From: Pandoraea sp. ASV26
GTDB taxonomy: Bacteria > Pseudomonadota > Gammaproteobacteria > Burkholderiales > Burkholderiaceae
NCBI RefSeq assembly: GCF_016428915.1
Contig: NZ_JAELTP010000011.1
Coordinates: 1-64,000, forward strand
Length of the DNA stretch: 64,000 nt
Direction: 5' to 3'
Shown piece after piece: positions 34,517 to 42,649 of the stretch (positions within the stretch are counted from its first letter, which is position 1; each line of letters opens with the position of its first letter). The notes under the pieces were generated by a model. That model worked only from the letters and a program-made list of their open reading frames with translations. It was not told the DNA's origin and made no database searches. A program made the translations under genes and the position numbers.

Positions 34517-35401
34517 ATGTCCCGTCAGGTCACTGAGGGCCGATATTTTGTGGAAGCGCCACAAGGGGGCCAGGGGAGGCATTTGCCTCTCGTGATCGAC
34601 GCGCCGCACAGTGGTCACGTGTTTCCGCCGGACTTCGACACCGTCGCCCCGACGGCCGCGATCCTCGCCTGCGGCGATGCCTATGTCGAGGAACTATGGT
34701 CGGTGGCAACGCATTACGGCGCCACGCTCGTCGCTGCGCTTTTCCCGCGCGCCTATATTGACCCGAACCGTGCCGAGCACGACATCGATCCGGAGTTGCT
34801 GGCGAGCCTGTGGCCGCATGACGCGCGTCCGCAAGCGTGCAGCGAGCGAGGTGTCGGGCTGCTGCACCGGTTTGCCGCGCCGAACGTACCGCTCTACGAC
34901 CGGCGCCTGTCGGTGGCCGAGGTCGAGCGGCGCATTCACGACTATTACCTGCCGTACCGTCACGCCCTGCGCGATGCGCTCGACGCCGCCTGGCGCCGGC
35001 ACGGCGTGGTCTGGCATCTGAATTGCCATTCGATGCGTGCCCGCGGCGGTGCGCTCGATCCCGACGCGGGCACCTTGCGTGCGGATGTGCGCATCAGTGA
35101 CGGCGGGGGGACGACAGCCGACCCGGCGTTCTCGCGCTGGATCATGGCCGAGTTCATGCGACTGGGCTTTCGCGTGGCTTACAACACGCCGGGTCATGAC
35201 GAAGGCCGTGAGGATCTGGTGCGCCACTTCGGACGTCCCGCCGAGCGTCGTCACAGTGTGCAGATCGAGCTGAATCAAGCGCTTTACCTGAATGAATCGC
35301 GCGGCGAGAAGCATGACGGCTTCTTGACGCTGCAATCGCAACTTGGCCAATTCGCGGCGGCGCTCGCCGCTTATGCCGAACAACATAGCGAGGAAGTTTG
35401 A
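34517..35401 (+). CDS. N-formylglutamate amidohydrolase family protein
   Basis: A 294-residue enzyme of the N-formylglutamate amidohydrolase (HutG-type) family, zinc-dependent amidases. Visible family blocks are VIDAPHSGHVFP (about 26-37), RAYIDPNRAEHDID (about 80-93), the NCHSM block (about 160) and the C-terminal VQIELNQALYLNESRGEK. The ATG at 34517 is chosen for GAGGAG just upstream. HutG ends histidine breakdown, but no hut genes are here, so another N-acyl amino acid may be the substrate. Its stop shares a base with the IclR start (TGATG): the two are coupled. Confidence 0.85.
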   Translation: MSRQVTEGRYFVEAPQGGQGRHLPLVIDAPHSGHVFPPDFDTVAPTAAILACGDAYVEELWSVATHYGATLVAALFPRAYIDPNRAEHDIDPELLASLWPHDARPQACSERGVGLLHRFAAPNVPLYDRRLSVAEVERRIHDYYLPYRHALRDALDAAWRRHGVVWHLNCHSMRARGGALDPDAGTLRADVRISDGGGTTADPAFSRWIMAEFMRLGFRVAYNTPGHDEGREDLVRHFGRPAERRHSVQIELNQALYLNESRGEKHDGFLTLQSQLGQFAAALAAYAEQHSEEV

Positions 35402-36180
35402 TGGACTACACAGTCGCTTCAGTCGACACGGCGCTTACGCTGCTGTCGCTGGTCGGGGAGTGCCCCGGCCTGGGTGTGACGGAACTGGCGCAGCGCGCCG
35501 GCCTGAACAAGTCGCGAGCGTTTCGTCTGCTGGCAACGCTCGAACGGCACCGCTGGGTGGTCCGCGAGGGCAGCCCGGTCACCTACGTACTCGGCGCCCA
35601 GGCGCTCGTGCTCGGTGTGGCGGGACACGAGCAGGTCAATCTCGTGAAGGTGGCGCATCGTCATCTTCAGGCGCTCAGCCGCGCCCTGAACGAGAACATC
35701 CAGCTTCGTGTGCGCGATGGCCTCGAGTCGCTGTGCGTGGCACGTGTCGAATCGACGCACGAGTTGCGCGTGCATGGCGTGGTCGGCAATCGTCGTCCCC
35801 TGTATGTGGGGGCGTCGGGCCGGGTGCTGCTGGCGTTCGCGTCGGACGACGTTCGCGCACAGGTGCTGGGCCGCCCGCGCAAGCGCTTCACGGCGGGCAC
35901 GCTCATCGAGCGCGACGAGCTCGCAGCCGAACTGCTCAACGTGCGTCGTCAGGATTGCGCCGTGAGCTTCGGCGAACTCGCGCCGGACGCCGTGTCGGTG
36001 GCAGTGCCGGTGCGCGATGCGTCGGGTGAAGTGATCGCGTCGCTGTCCGCCTCCGGACCGTCGTCGCGCATGACCCGCGCGCTGCTGCCCGATATCTCGT
36101 CGCGCCTGTCGGCCTGCGCTGCTGAGATCTCCGCCGCGCTGGGCTACCAGATCCCGATGCCGGAAGCCCTGTCGGCCTGA
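35401..36180 (+). CDS. IclR family transcriptional regulator
   Basis: A 259-residue regulator: winged helix-turn-helix at about 1-70 (ASVDTALTLLSLVGE; GLNKSRAFRLLATLERHRWV) and an IclR effector domain (about 80-250, including VARVESTHELRVHGVVGNRRPLYVGASGRVLLAF in two pieces). Translationally coupled to the upstream amidohydrolase, so it probably autoregulates through the palindromes at 34422-34461. It may also act on the ABC operon 390 bases downstream. The ligand is not known. Confidence 0.88.
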   Translation: MDYTVASVDTALTLLSLVGECPGLGVTELAQRAGLNKSRAFRLLATLERHRWVVREGSPVTYVLGAQALVLGVAGHEQVNLVKVAHRHLQALSRALNENIQLRVRDGLESLCVARVESTHELRVHGVVGNRRPLYVGASGRVLLAFASDDVRAQVLGRPRKRFTAGTLIERDELAAELLNVRRQDCAVSFGELAPDAVSVAVPVRDASGEVIASLSASGPSSRMTRALLPDISSRLSACAAEISAALGYQIPMPEALSA

Positions 36181-36336
36181 TGCATTGCCACTGCGTCGCT
36201 GCGCCGCCAGTGACCGGCGAGCGATGATGTTCTCTTCGATGCGCCCGCCGCCTCGGCGGACGCATTCAAGAGAAGTTTCGATTTTCTCAACGGCCCGTTG
36301 TGTGCCGTGCGCCTCGGGGTTTCCCCGATGCGCCGC

Positions 36337-36379
36337 GTGAAATTTCCCCATTTCACCTGATTTTCTGGAAATCCAGAAA
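36337..36379. promoter_or_regulatory. two tandem inverted repeats, likely upstream activator sites
   Basis: GTGAAAT-N6-ATTTCAC (36337-36356) and TTTCTGGA-AA-TCCAGAAA (36362-36379) are both perfect. Their centres are 24 bases apart and lie about 147 and 123 bases before the start predicted from the sigma-54 promoter, the classic place for NtrC-class activator dimers. The second one could alternatively be an IclR operator. Confidence 0.55.
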
Positions 36380-36447
36380 GTATCTCCGCTCGTTTTCCAG
36401 CTTTCCGTATAACCGACCATCGGGTTTTCCACAGTTTCGCTCAATAA

Positions 36448-36460
36448 AATCAGGCACTTG
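36448..36460 (+). promoter_or_regulatory. IHF consensus match
   Basis: AATCAGGCACTTG fits the IHF consensus WATCARNNNNTTR at every fixed position. It lies between the palindromes and the sigma-54 promoter, where IHF bends DNA to bring a bound activator to the polymerase. Confidence 0.5.
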
Positions 36461-36466
36461 CGCATC

Positions 36467-36482
36467 TGGCATAAGTATTGCT
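36467..36482 (+). promoter_or_regulatory. sigma-54 promoter of the ABC transporter/dctA operon
   Basis: TGGCATAAGTATTGCT matches the sigma-54 consensus TGGCAC-N5-TTGCW with one change; the GG and GC doublets are exactly ten bases apart. Transcription should start near 36493, about 77 bases before the ATG of the binding-protein gene. Confidence 0.75.
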
Positions 36483-36569
36483 TTCTATCGCGCGTGCTGC
36501 CGCGTTGTCTGGAAACCCGACGGGGATCCGGAGACGCAAGGCAAGCCGTTCAAATAAGAGAGGAGACCT

Positions 36570-37538
36570 ATGTTCAAGCAATGTCTTGCTGCCGCAGCGC
36601 TGTGCGCAGCTTCGCTACACGCGTTTGCCGATGACCTGGTGCGTCTGGGCAATCTGAAGTTCGCCCATTACGGCGCGGTGTCGTACATGAAGGTCATCGG
36701 GCCGAAGTACGGTCTGAAGATCGAGGAGCGCATGTTCGCCAAGGGCGTGGACATCATGCCGGCGATCGTGGCGGGGCAGATCGACGTGTCGGCAAGCGCG
36801 CTTGACGCGGCTATCGCAGGTCGTGCGCAGGGGGCGCCGATCTATGCCGTGGCCGGCTTCGCGAAGGGCGGTGTGCGTCTGGTCGCGAAGAAGGGTCTGC
36901 CGGTCACGAAGGTGGCCGATCTCAAGGGCAAGAAGGTGGGTGTCGCGCGTGGCGGTGCTCAGGAACTGATTCTGTATGCCGAGTTGGCCAAGGCGGGTCT
37001 CACGTGGTCGGATCAGCCTGGCAAGGACGTGCAGATCCTGTTCATGGCCTATGCCGATCTGAATCAGGCGCTCGCTGCCGGCAGCATCGATGCGATGTGC
37101 CAGTCGGAGCCGCAGGCCTCGCAAGCCATCAACAAGGGCTTTGGCGTGGAAGTGCTCAAGCCTTACGACACGCCCATCGGCGAGCCGGTGCGCGCGCTCG
37201 TGATCACCGAGAAGCTCTACAAGGAGAAGCCGGACGTGGCGCAACGCCTGATGTATGCGTTCGTCGAAGCGACCGACTACTTCATCAAGAACCCGCAAGC
37301 GGCCGAGAAGTACGTGCGCGAGGACATGTTCAAGAACCAGATCACGACGCAGGACTTCAGCGATGCCATCGGCAACTCGCCGTATAGCTACGACCTGAGT
37401 GCCTCGCATGTGCAGCTCACGACCGACCTCATGAAAAAGTACGGCGTGGGCAAGCTGCAGGATCCGGTGCCGAAGGCGGACGATTGGGTCAAGCTCGACC
37501 TGCTCGCCAAGGCCAAGACCAAGCTGAACATCAAGTAA
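36570..37538 (+). CDS. ABC transporter substrate-binding protein, SsuA/TauA/NMT1 type
   Basis: A 322-residue periplasmic binding protein with a signal peptide (1-20, ending HAFA) and the NMT1/SsuA fold: GNLKFAHYGAVSYMKVIGPKYGLKIEE start, then VAGQIDVSASALDAAIAG (about 65-82) and DLKGKKVGVARGGAQEL (about 117-133). Such proteins bind sulfonates, nitrate, pyrimidine precursors or aromatic acids; the ligand here is unknown. First gene of an operon with permease and ATPase, controlled by a sigma-54 promoter. GAGAGGAG lies before the ATG. Confidence 0.88.
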   Translation: MFKQCLAAAALCAASLHAFADDLVRLGNLKFAHYGAVSYMKVIGPKYGLKIEERMFAKGVDIMPAIVAGQIDVSASALDAAIAGRAQGAPIYAVAGFAKGGVRLVAKKGLPVTKVADLKGKKVGVARGGAQELILYAELAKAGLTWSDQPGKDVQILFMAYADLNQALAAGSIDAMCQSEPQASQAINKGFGVEVLKPYDTPIGEPVRALVITEKLYKEKPDVAQRLMYAFVEATDYFIKNPQAAEKYVREDMFKNQITTQDFSDAIGNSPYSYDLSASHVQLTTDLMKKYGVGKLQDPVPKADDWVKLDLLAKAKTKLNIK

Positions 37539-37552
37539 GGCGGGGCGAACGG

Positions 37553-38389
37553 ATGGCCGCTGTGCTTGCTTCTACGGGTGCCTCGCGCACCACGCGCTTG
37601 CTGCGTGGTGTGTTGATTCCGCTCTCGGTCGTGGTGATCTGGCAGATCGTCACGGGCCTCGAGTGGATCAACCCGATCATTCTTCCATCGCCGGTCGCTG
37701 TCGTGACCAAGTGGTGGCAATACCTCCAACCGACCGTGTCGATGGCCGAGGGCTTCGGCGCGTGGCTGCATTCGAGCGAACTGCTCACCGATGCCGCCAA
37801 CAGTCTGTATCGCGTTGTCATGGGCTTTCTCGTGGGCACCGTGATTGCGCTGCCGCTCGGCTTGCTCATGGGCACGAGCACTCGTGTGTACGGGCTGTTC
37901 AATCCGCTGGTGCAGGTCGTGCGTCCGATTCCCCCGATCGCGTACATCCCGCTGGCGATTCTCTGGTTCGGACTGGGCAATCCGCCCGCGTTCTTCCTCA
38001 TTGCGCTCGGGGCGTTCTTCCCGGTGCTGATGAACACGATCGCGGGCGTGCGTCACGTCGACGGCATTTATCTGCGTGCGGCTCGCAACCTCGGCGCGAG
38101 CCAGTTCACGATCTTTCGCCGCGTCATCATGCCGGCCGCAACGCCCTACATCCTGTCGGGCATTCGCATCGGCATCGGTACGGCGTTCATCGTCGTGATC
38201 GTGGCCGAGATGATTGCCGTGAACAACGGCCTCGGCTATCGCATTCTGGAAGCGCGTGAGTACATGTGGTCCGACAAGATCATCGCCGGCATGCTGACCA
38301 TCGGTCTGCTCGGTCTGGTGATCGATCTGGGCATGGATCGTCTCAACAACCACCTGCTCAAGTGGCACCGTGGTCTCGAAACCAAGTGA
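37553..38389 (+). CDS. ABC transporter permease, SsuC/TauC type
   Basis: A 278-residue inner-membrane permease with six hydrophobic segments and the BPD_transp_1 domain (about 90-265). The EAA loop that docks with the ATPase is visible (YLRAARNLGASQFTIFRRVIMPAATPYI, in two stretches, about 177-204). Start ATG 37553 is 15 bases after the binding-protein stop. It forms the channel of the importer with the downstream ATPase. Confidence 0.9.
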   Translation: MAAVLASTGASRTTRLLRGVLIPLSVVVIWQIVTGLEWINPIILPSPVAVVTKWWQYLQPTVSMAEGFGAWLHSSELLTDAANSLYRVVMGFLVGTVIALPLGLLMGTSTRVYGLFNPLVQVVRPIPPIAYIPLAILWFGLGNPPAFFLIALGAFFPVLMNTIAGVRHVDGIYLRAARNLGASQFTIFRRVIMPAATPYILSGIRIGIGTAFIVVIVAEMIAVNNGLGYRILEAREYMWSDKIIAGMLTIGLLGLVIDLGMDRLNNHLLKWHRGLETK

Positions 38390-38399
38390 GGCGAACGAC

Positions 38400-39194
38400 A
38401 TGCTGATCGAAATCGACAACGTCAACAAACAGTTCGCCGTTCCCGGCGGCACCATCGACGCGCTCAAGAACATCGACCTGAACATCGGTGCGGGCGAGTT
38501 CGTCTGCCTGCTGGGCCCGTCGGGTTGCGGCAAGTCGACGCTGCTCAATGCGCTCGCGGGCTTCGTGCAGCCGAGCTCGGGTGCCATTCGCATCGACGGC
38601 CGTGCAAACGCCGCGGCCGAGCCGGGCCCGGATCGCGGCATGGTGTTCCAGGAGTACGCGCTGTTTCCGTGGATGACGGTGGCGCAGAACATCGCCTTCG
38701 GGCTGGAAATCAAGGGAATGAAACGCGCCGAGATCAACGAGCGCGTGGACTTGTTGCTCGGCAAGCTCAACCTGCGCGAGTTTCGCGACAGGTTCCCGCG
38801 CGATCTCTCGGGCGGCATGCGTCAGCGCGTGGCGATTGCCCGCGTGCTCGCGCTCGACAGCCCGATCATGCTCATGGACGAGCCGTTCGGCGCACTCGAC
38901 GCGCTCACGCGTCGCACGTTGCAGGACGAGCTACTGCGTATTTGGGAGGAATTCAAAAAGACGATCATTTTCGTCACACACAGCATCGAGGAGTCGATCT
39001 ATCTGGCCGACCGGGTCGTCGTGATGACGTACCGGCCGGGCACGGTCAAGCGGGACGTGGTCATCGAACTACCCCGTCCGCGCGACACGGCAGGCAGCGA
39101 ATTCAATGAGTTGAAGAAGGAGCTGGCCCAGATGGTGATGGAGGAGCAAATGCGCTTTGCGCAAAGCGAGATTCGCGGCGTCACCGCGGATTGA
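38400..39194 (+). CDS. ABC transporter ATP-binding protein, SsuB/TauB type
   Basis: A 264-residue ATPase: Walker [10 protein letters not shown] (39-47), Q-loop [12 protein letters not shown], signature LSGGMRQR (about 139) and Walker [13 protein letters not shown] (about 157-168), H-loop VTHSIEES. The PWMTV and DALTRR details are typical of nitrate/sulfonate/taurine importers. Starts 11 bases after the permease stop and ends 45 bases before dctA, with no terminator between, so dctA is probably co-transcribed. Confidence 0.92.
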   Translation: MLIEIDNVNKQFAVPGGTIDALKNIDLNIGAGEFVCLLGPSGCGKSTLLNALAGFVQPSSGAIRIDGRANAAAEPGPDRGMVFQEYALFPWMTVAQNIAFGLEIKGMKRAEINERVDLLLGKLNLREFRDRFPRDLSGGMRQRVAIARVLALDSPIMLMDEPFGALDALTRRTLQDELLRIWEEFKKTIIFVTHSIEESIYLADRVVVMTYRPGTVKRDVVIELPRPRDTAGSEFNELKKELAQMVMEEQMRFAQSEIRGVTAD

Positions 39195-39238
39195 TAACGA
39201 GGGTGGTGGCTTGCCCCGCCGCCTGGAGAGGAAACAAC

Positions 39239-40525
39239 ATGCAAACCCAGACCAAAAAACCCTTTTACCGCATCCTGTACGTGCAGGTGCTCATCGCCAT
39301 CGTCATCGGCGTGCTGCTCGGGCACTTCAAGCCCGACCTCGCCATTCAGATGAAACCGCTTGGTGACGCGTTCATCAAGCTGATCAAGATGATCATCGGC
39401 CCGGTGATCTTCTGTACGGTCGTGACCGGTATTGCCGGCATGGAAGATATGAAGAAGGTCGGCCGCGTTGGCGGCAAGGCCCTCATCTACTTTGAAGTCG
39501 TCTCGACGCTCGCGCTGGTCATCGGCCTGGTGGCGACCCACATTCTGAAGCCGGGTGCCGGGTTCAACGTCGATATCAGCACGCTCGATCCGAAGGCGAT
39601 CGCGGGCTACGCCGAGAAGGCTGCCCACGGCGACACGTTCGTCGACTTCCTGCTGCATCTGATCCCGAACACGATTACCGATGCATTCGCCAAGGGTGAG
39701 ATTCTGCAGATCCTCGTGATCGCCATTCTCTTCGGCGCCGCGTTGGGCATGATCGGTGAGCGTGGCCGTGTGGTCACGGGCTGGATCGACAGCGTCTCGG
39801 GCGTGCTCTTCCGCGTGGTGCACATCATCACCAAGGTCGCGCCGCTGGGTGCCTTCGGTGCGATGGCCTTCACGATCGGCAAGTACGGCATTGCCTCGCT
39901 GGTGCCGCTCGCCAAGCTCATGGGCACGTTCTACCTGACGTCGTTCCTGTTCGTGATCGTGGTGCTGGGCCTGATCGCCAAGTTCACGGGCTTCTCGATC
40001 TTCCGCTTCCTCGCCTACATCAAGGAAGAGCTGCTGATCGTGCTGGGTACCAGCTCGTCGGAAGCCGCGCTGCCGCATCTGATGGAAAAGATGGAGAAGG
40101 CCGGTTGCTCGAAGTCGGTGGTGGGTCTGGTGATCCCGACCGGTTACTCGTTCAACCTCGACGGCACGAACATCTACATGACGATGGCCGTGCTGTTCAT
40201 TGCGCAAGCGACCAACATCGACCTGACCTGGGGTCAGCAGCTCACGCTGCTCGCCGTGGCGATGCTGACCTCGAAGGGCGCTTCGGGCGTGACCGGCGCC
40301 GGCTTCATCACGCTGGCCGCAACGCTCGCCGTGATCCCGACGATCCCGGTGGCCGGCATGGTGCTGATCCTCGGTATCGACCGCTTCATGAGCGAATGCC
40401 GTGCGCTCACGAACATCTGCGGCAACGGTGTTGCCACGATCGTCGTGTCGGCCTGGGAAAAAGAGCTCGACCGCAAGAAGCTGGCGCAAGCCATGTCCGG
40501 CCAGCGTCAGGCGGAACTGGCCTGA
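39239..40525 (+). CDS. dctA: C4-dicarboxylate transport protein
   Basis: A 428-residue sodium- or proton-coupled carrier of the DAACS family taking up succinate, fumarate, malate and aspartate. Typical segments are [22 protein letters not shown] (in two stretches, about 41-62), the serine-rich [11 protein letters not shown] (re-entrant loop 1, about 273-283), [13 protein letters not shown] (about 303-315) and the [13 protein letters not shown] loop (about 343-355). AGAGAGG-type ribosome site before the ATG. No own sigma-54 promoter is visible, so it likely relies on the one at 36467, placing it with the ABC importer. Confidence 0.93.
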   Translation: MQTQTKKPFYRILYVQVLIAIVIGVLLGHFKPDLAIQMKPLGDAFIKLIKMIIGPVIFCTVVTGIAGMEDMKKVGRVGGKALIYFEVVSTLALVIGLVATHILKPGAGFNVDISTLDPKAIAGYAEKAAHGDTFVDFLLHLIPNTITDAFAKGEILQILVIAILFGAALGMIGERGRVVTGWIDSVSGVLFRVVHIITKVAPLGAFGAMAFTIGKYGIASLVPLAKLMGTFYLTSFLFVIVVLGLIAKFTGFSIFRFLAYIKEELLIVLGTSSSEAALPHLMEKMEKAGCSKSVVGLVIPTGYSFNLDGTNIYMTMAVLFIAQATNIDLTWGQQLTLLAVAMLTSKGASGVTGAGFITLAATLAVIPTIPVAGMVLILGIDRFMSECRALTNICGNGVATIVVSAWEKELDRKKLAQAMSGQRQAELA

Positions 40526-40605
40526 CGGCTGGCGGCGGGGGCCGCCGGTGCGGCGCGTGAGTTCTCTCGCGTGAGCGCACCGGCCCACCGCCAATGCAAC
40601 GTTCG

Positions 40606-40659
40606 CCACCGGGCGGCGCGGCACAGGCACAATAGCGCCTGAGCTTCGCCGCCCGGTGG
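40606..40659. promoter_or_regulatory. 13-bp inverted repeat between dctA and dctB
   Basis: CCACCGGGCGGCG (40606-40618) and its exact complement (40647-40659) enclose 28 bases containing GGCACA twice and an ACAATAG box. It can form a long hairpin at the end of the dctA message or flank a dctB promoter. There is no T run, so it is not a standard terminator. Confidence 0.5.
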
Positions 40660-40795
40660 TCCTTTGGCTCACGCACGCTGTGCCCCAATGGCCCTCCTGC
40701 ACGACACCCTGATCCGCGCACCGAAAGGTGACGCGGCGTCCCCTGCGGACCCCCGGCGCGACGAAGTCCCCATCGATCTCGAGAGGACTGTGCCG

Positions 40796-42649
40796 ATGCG
40801 CCGTGGGTCATGGATCGTCGTCATGCTATTGGCGAGCGTCCTGTTTTGCTGGTTGACGTATGCCCTGAGCTGGCAGCGCGGCGTGGCCGATCTGCGCGTG
40901 AACGCCGGTGCGCGCGTCGAGCGCTACGCGGGCAGCCTGCGCAGCACCGTCGACCGTTACGAATTCCTGCCGTATCTGCTGTCGCTGCATCCGTACGTGC
41001 ACGATCTGCTGCTCAATCCGAAAGATCGCGCGGTCGTGCAACGTGCCAACGATTACCTGTTCGACGTGAATCAGCGCGCCAAGGCGTCGGCGGCCTATGT
41101 GATCGACGCCAATGGTCTGGCACTGGCTGCCAGCAACTTTCGCGAGAAGGCCACGTTCGTGGGACAAGAATACCGCTTCCGTCCGTATTTCATCGACGCG
41201 ATCAAGGGCGCATTAGGCCGCTTCTACGGCGTGGGGACGACGTCCGGCGAGCCGGGGTATTTCGTCTCTCAACCGATTGTCGTGGACGGTCATATTCGCG
41301 GCGTGGTCGTGGTCAAGCTCAACCTGGAGTGGTTCCAGCGCGCCGGTGCCGACGCCTCCGAGCCGGTCGTCGTGGCCGACGATCACGGGGTGGTGTTCCT
41401 GTCGTCCGAGCCGCGCTGGCAGTATCGCGCGCTCGCCCCGCTGACCCCCGACGTGAAGGCGGCGCTCGACAGCACGCGCCAGTATTACAACCAGAACATC
41501 ACGCCCCTTGCCTGGACCGAGGACGAACGACTCGACGCCGATGGCGAAGTGGTGACCGTGCGTGACGGTCGCGGTGCGGGCAACACGCGGCGCTTTCTCG
41601 CCGTGCAGCGCAAGCTCGGCGAGCCGGACTGGACGCTGATGTACTTCGCCCCGCTCGATCAGGTCATCACGAATGCACGGATCGCGGCGGTGGCCGCGGC
41701 GTGCCTTGCCGCGTTCACCTGCCTGCTGGGGGTGGCGTGGAACCAGCGGCGTCAGCGCGTGCGCGATATGCTCAAGAGCCGCGAGCTATTGCAGTCGGCT
41801 TACGCCGAGCTGGGCGAGCGAGTCGCGGAGCGCACGGCCGATCTGCAAGCGGCGAACGAGCGTTTGCAGACGGAAGTGCAGGAGCGCTCGCGGACCGAGC
41901 ATGAACTGCGCGAGGCGCAAAGCGAACTCGTGCAGGCGTCGAAACTCGTGGCACTGGGGCAGATGGCCGCCGGTATCACGCACGAACTCAATCAGCCGCT
42001 CTCGGCGCTGCGCAGCTTCTCCGACAATACGCGCGTGCTGCTCGAGCGCGGCGAGTACGGGGCGGCGCAGGAGAATCTGGAAGCCATCGCGTCGCTCACC
42101 GATCGCATGGGCAAGATCACCGGGCAACTGCGCCTCTTCGCGGGCCGGGCGCGCCGGGGTGACATGGAGGCGCTGGTGCACCGCGCGCTCGACAATACGT
42201 TGATGCTGCTGCGCGTGCGTCTGGCCGGTATCCACGTGACGACGACGTTTGCCGACGGGCTGGAAGCGGTGCAGGTCGCCTGCGAAGGATTGCGCCTCGA
42301 ACAGGTGTTGATCAATCTGGTGGGCAACGCCATCGACGCCGTGGCGGGGGCATCGGGTCGGCACGCGCCGCCGTCGATCTGGATCGATGTGGACGCCGAC
42401 GACCAGTGGGTGCGCATTTATGTGCGCGACAACGGGCCGGGCATTTCGGAGGCGCATATGCCGCGGTTGTTCGAGCCATTTTTCAGTACCAAGGAGGGCG
42501 GTCAGGGCATGGGGCTCGGACTCGCCATCTCATCGTCCATCGCGCAGGAGAACGGCGGCCAGTTGATCGCGCGCAACGTTCCCGGCGGTGGCGCAGAATT
42601 TCTCGTGACGCTGCGCCGTGTGCAGCGCACAGGCACGACCATCACATGA
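40796..42649 (+). CDS. dctB: C4-dicarboxylate sensor histidine kinase
   Basis: A 617-residue sensor: membrane segment 1 (about 5-25), a periplasmic double-PAS/Cache sensor (about 28-290) containing the DctB-like YRFRPYFIDAIKGALGRFYGVG stretch (about 125-147), membrane segment 2 (about 295-315), a coiled-coil linker, the H-box with His396 in GITHELNQPLSAL, and an HATPase domain with N (NLVGNAIDAV), G1 (DNGPGI), F and G2 boxes. Start ATG 40796 has AGAGGA eight bases upstream; an ATG at 40688 is in frame but has none. Coupled to dctD by TGATG overlap. Confidence 0.92.
   Translation: MRRGSWIVVMLLASVLFCWLTYALSWQRGVADLRVNAGARVERYAGSLRSTVDRYEFLPYLLSLHPYVHDLLLNPKDRAVVQRANDYLFDVNQRAKASAAYVIDANGLALAASNFREKATFVGQEYRFRPYFIDAIKGALGRFYGVGTTSGEPGYFVSQPIVVDGHIRGVVVVKLNLEWFQRAGADASEPVVVADDHGVVFLSSEPRWQYRALAPLTPDVKAALDSTRQYYNQNITPLAWTEDERLDADGEVVTVRDGRGAGNTRRFLAVQRKLGEPDWTLMYFAPLDQVITNARIAAVAAACLAAFTCLLGVAWNQRRQRVRDMLKSRELLQSAYAELGERVAERTADLQAANERLQTEVQERSRTEHELREAQSELVQASKLVALGQMAAGITHELNQPLSALRSFSDNTRVLLERGEYGAAQENLEAIASLTDRMGKITGQLRLFAGRARRGDMEALVHRALDNTLMLLRVRLAGIHVTTTFADGLEAVQVACEGLRLEQVLINLVGNAIDAVAGASGRHAPPSIWIDVDADDQWVRIYVRDNGPGISEAHMPRLFEPFFSTKEGGQGMGLGLAISSSIAQENGGQLIARNVPGGGAEFLVTLRRVQRTGTTIT

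Larger units (their letters stand above)
36181..36569. other. regulatory intergenic region before the ABC/dctA operon
   Basis: A 389-base gap without a supported gene. It contains a perfect repeat at 36337-36356, another at 36362-36379, an IHF consensus match at 36448-36460 and a sigma-54 promoter at 36467-36482. Several TTTTCCA-type motifs (near 36391 and 36424) are interspersed. The ribosome site GAGAGGAG precedes the ATG at 36570. Confidence 0.75.

Noticed and set aside
39195-39238. Possible separate sigma-54 promoter directly before dctA
   Set aside because: The GGTGGCTTGCCCC stretch lacks the correct GG/GC spacing and flanks.
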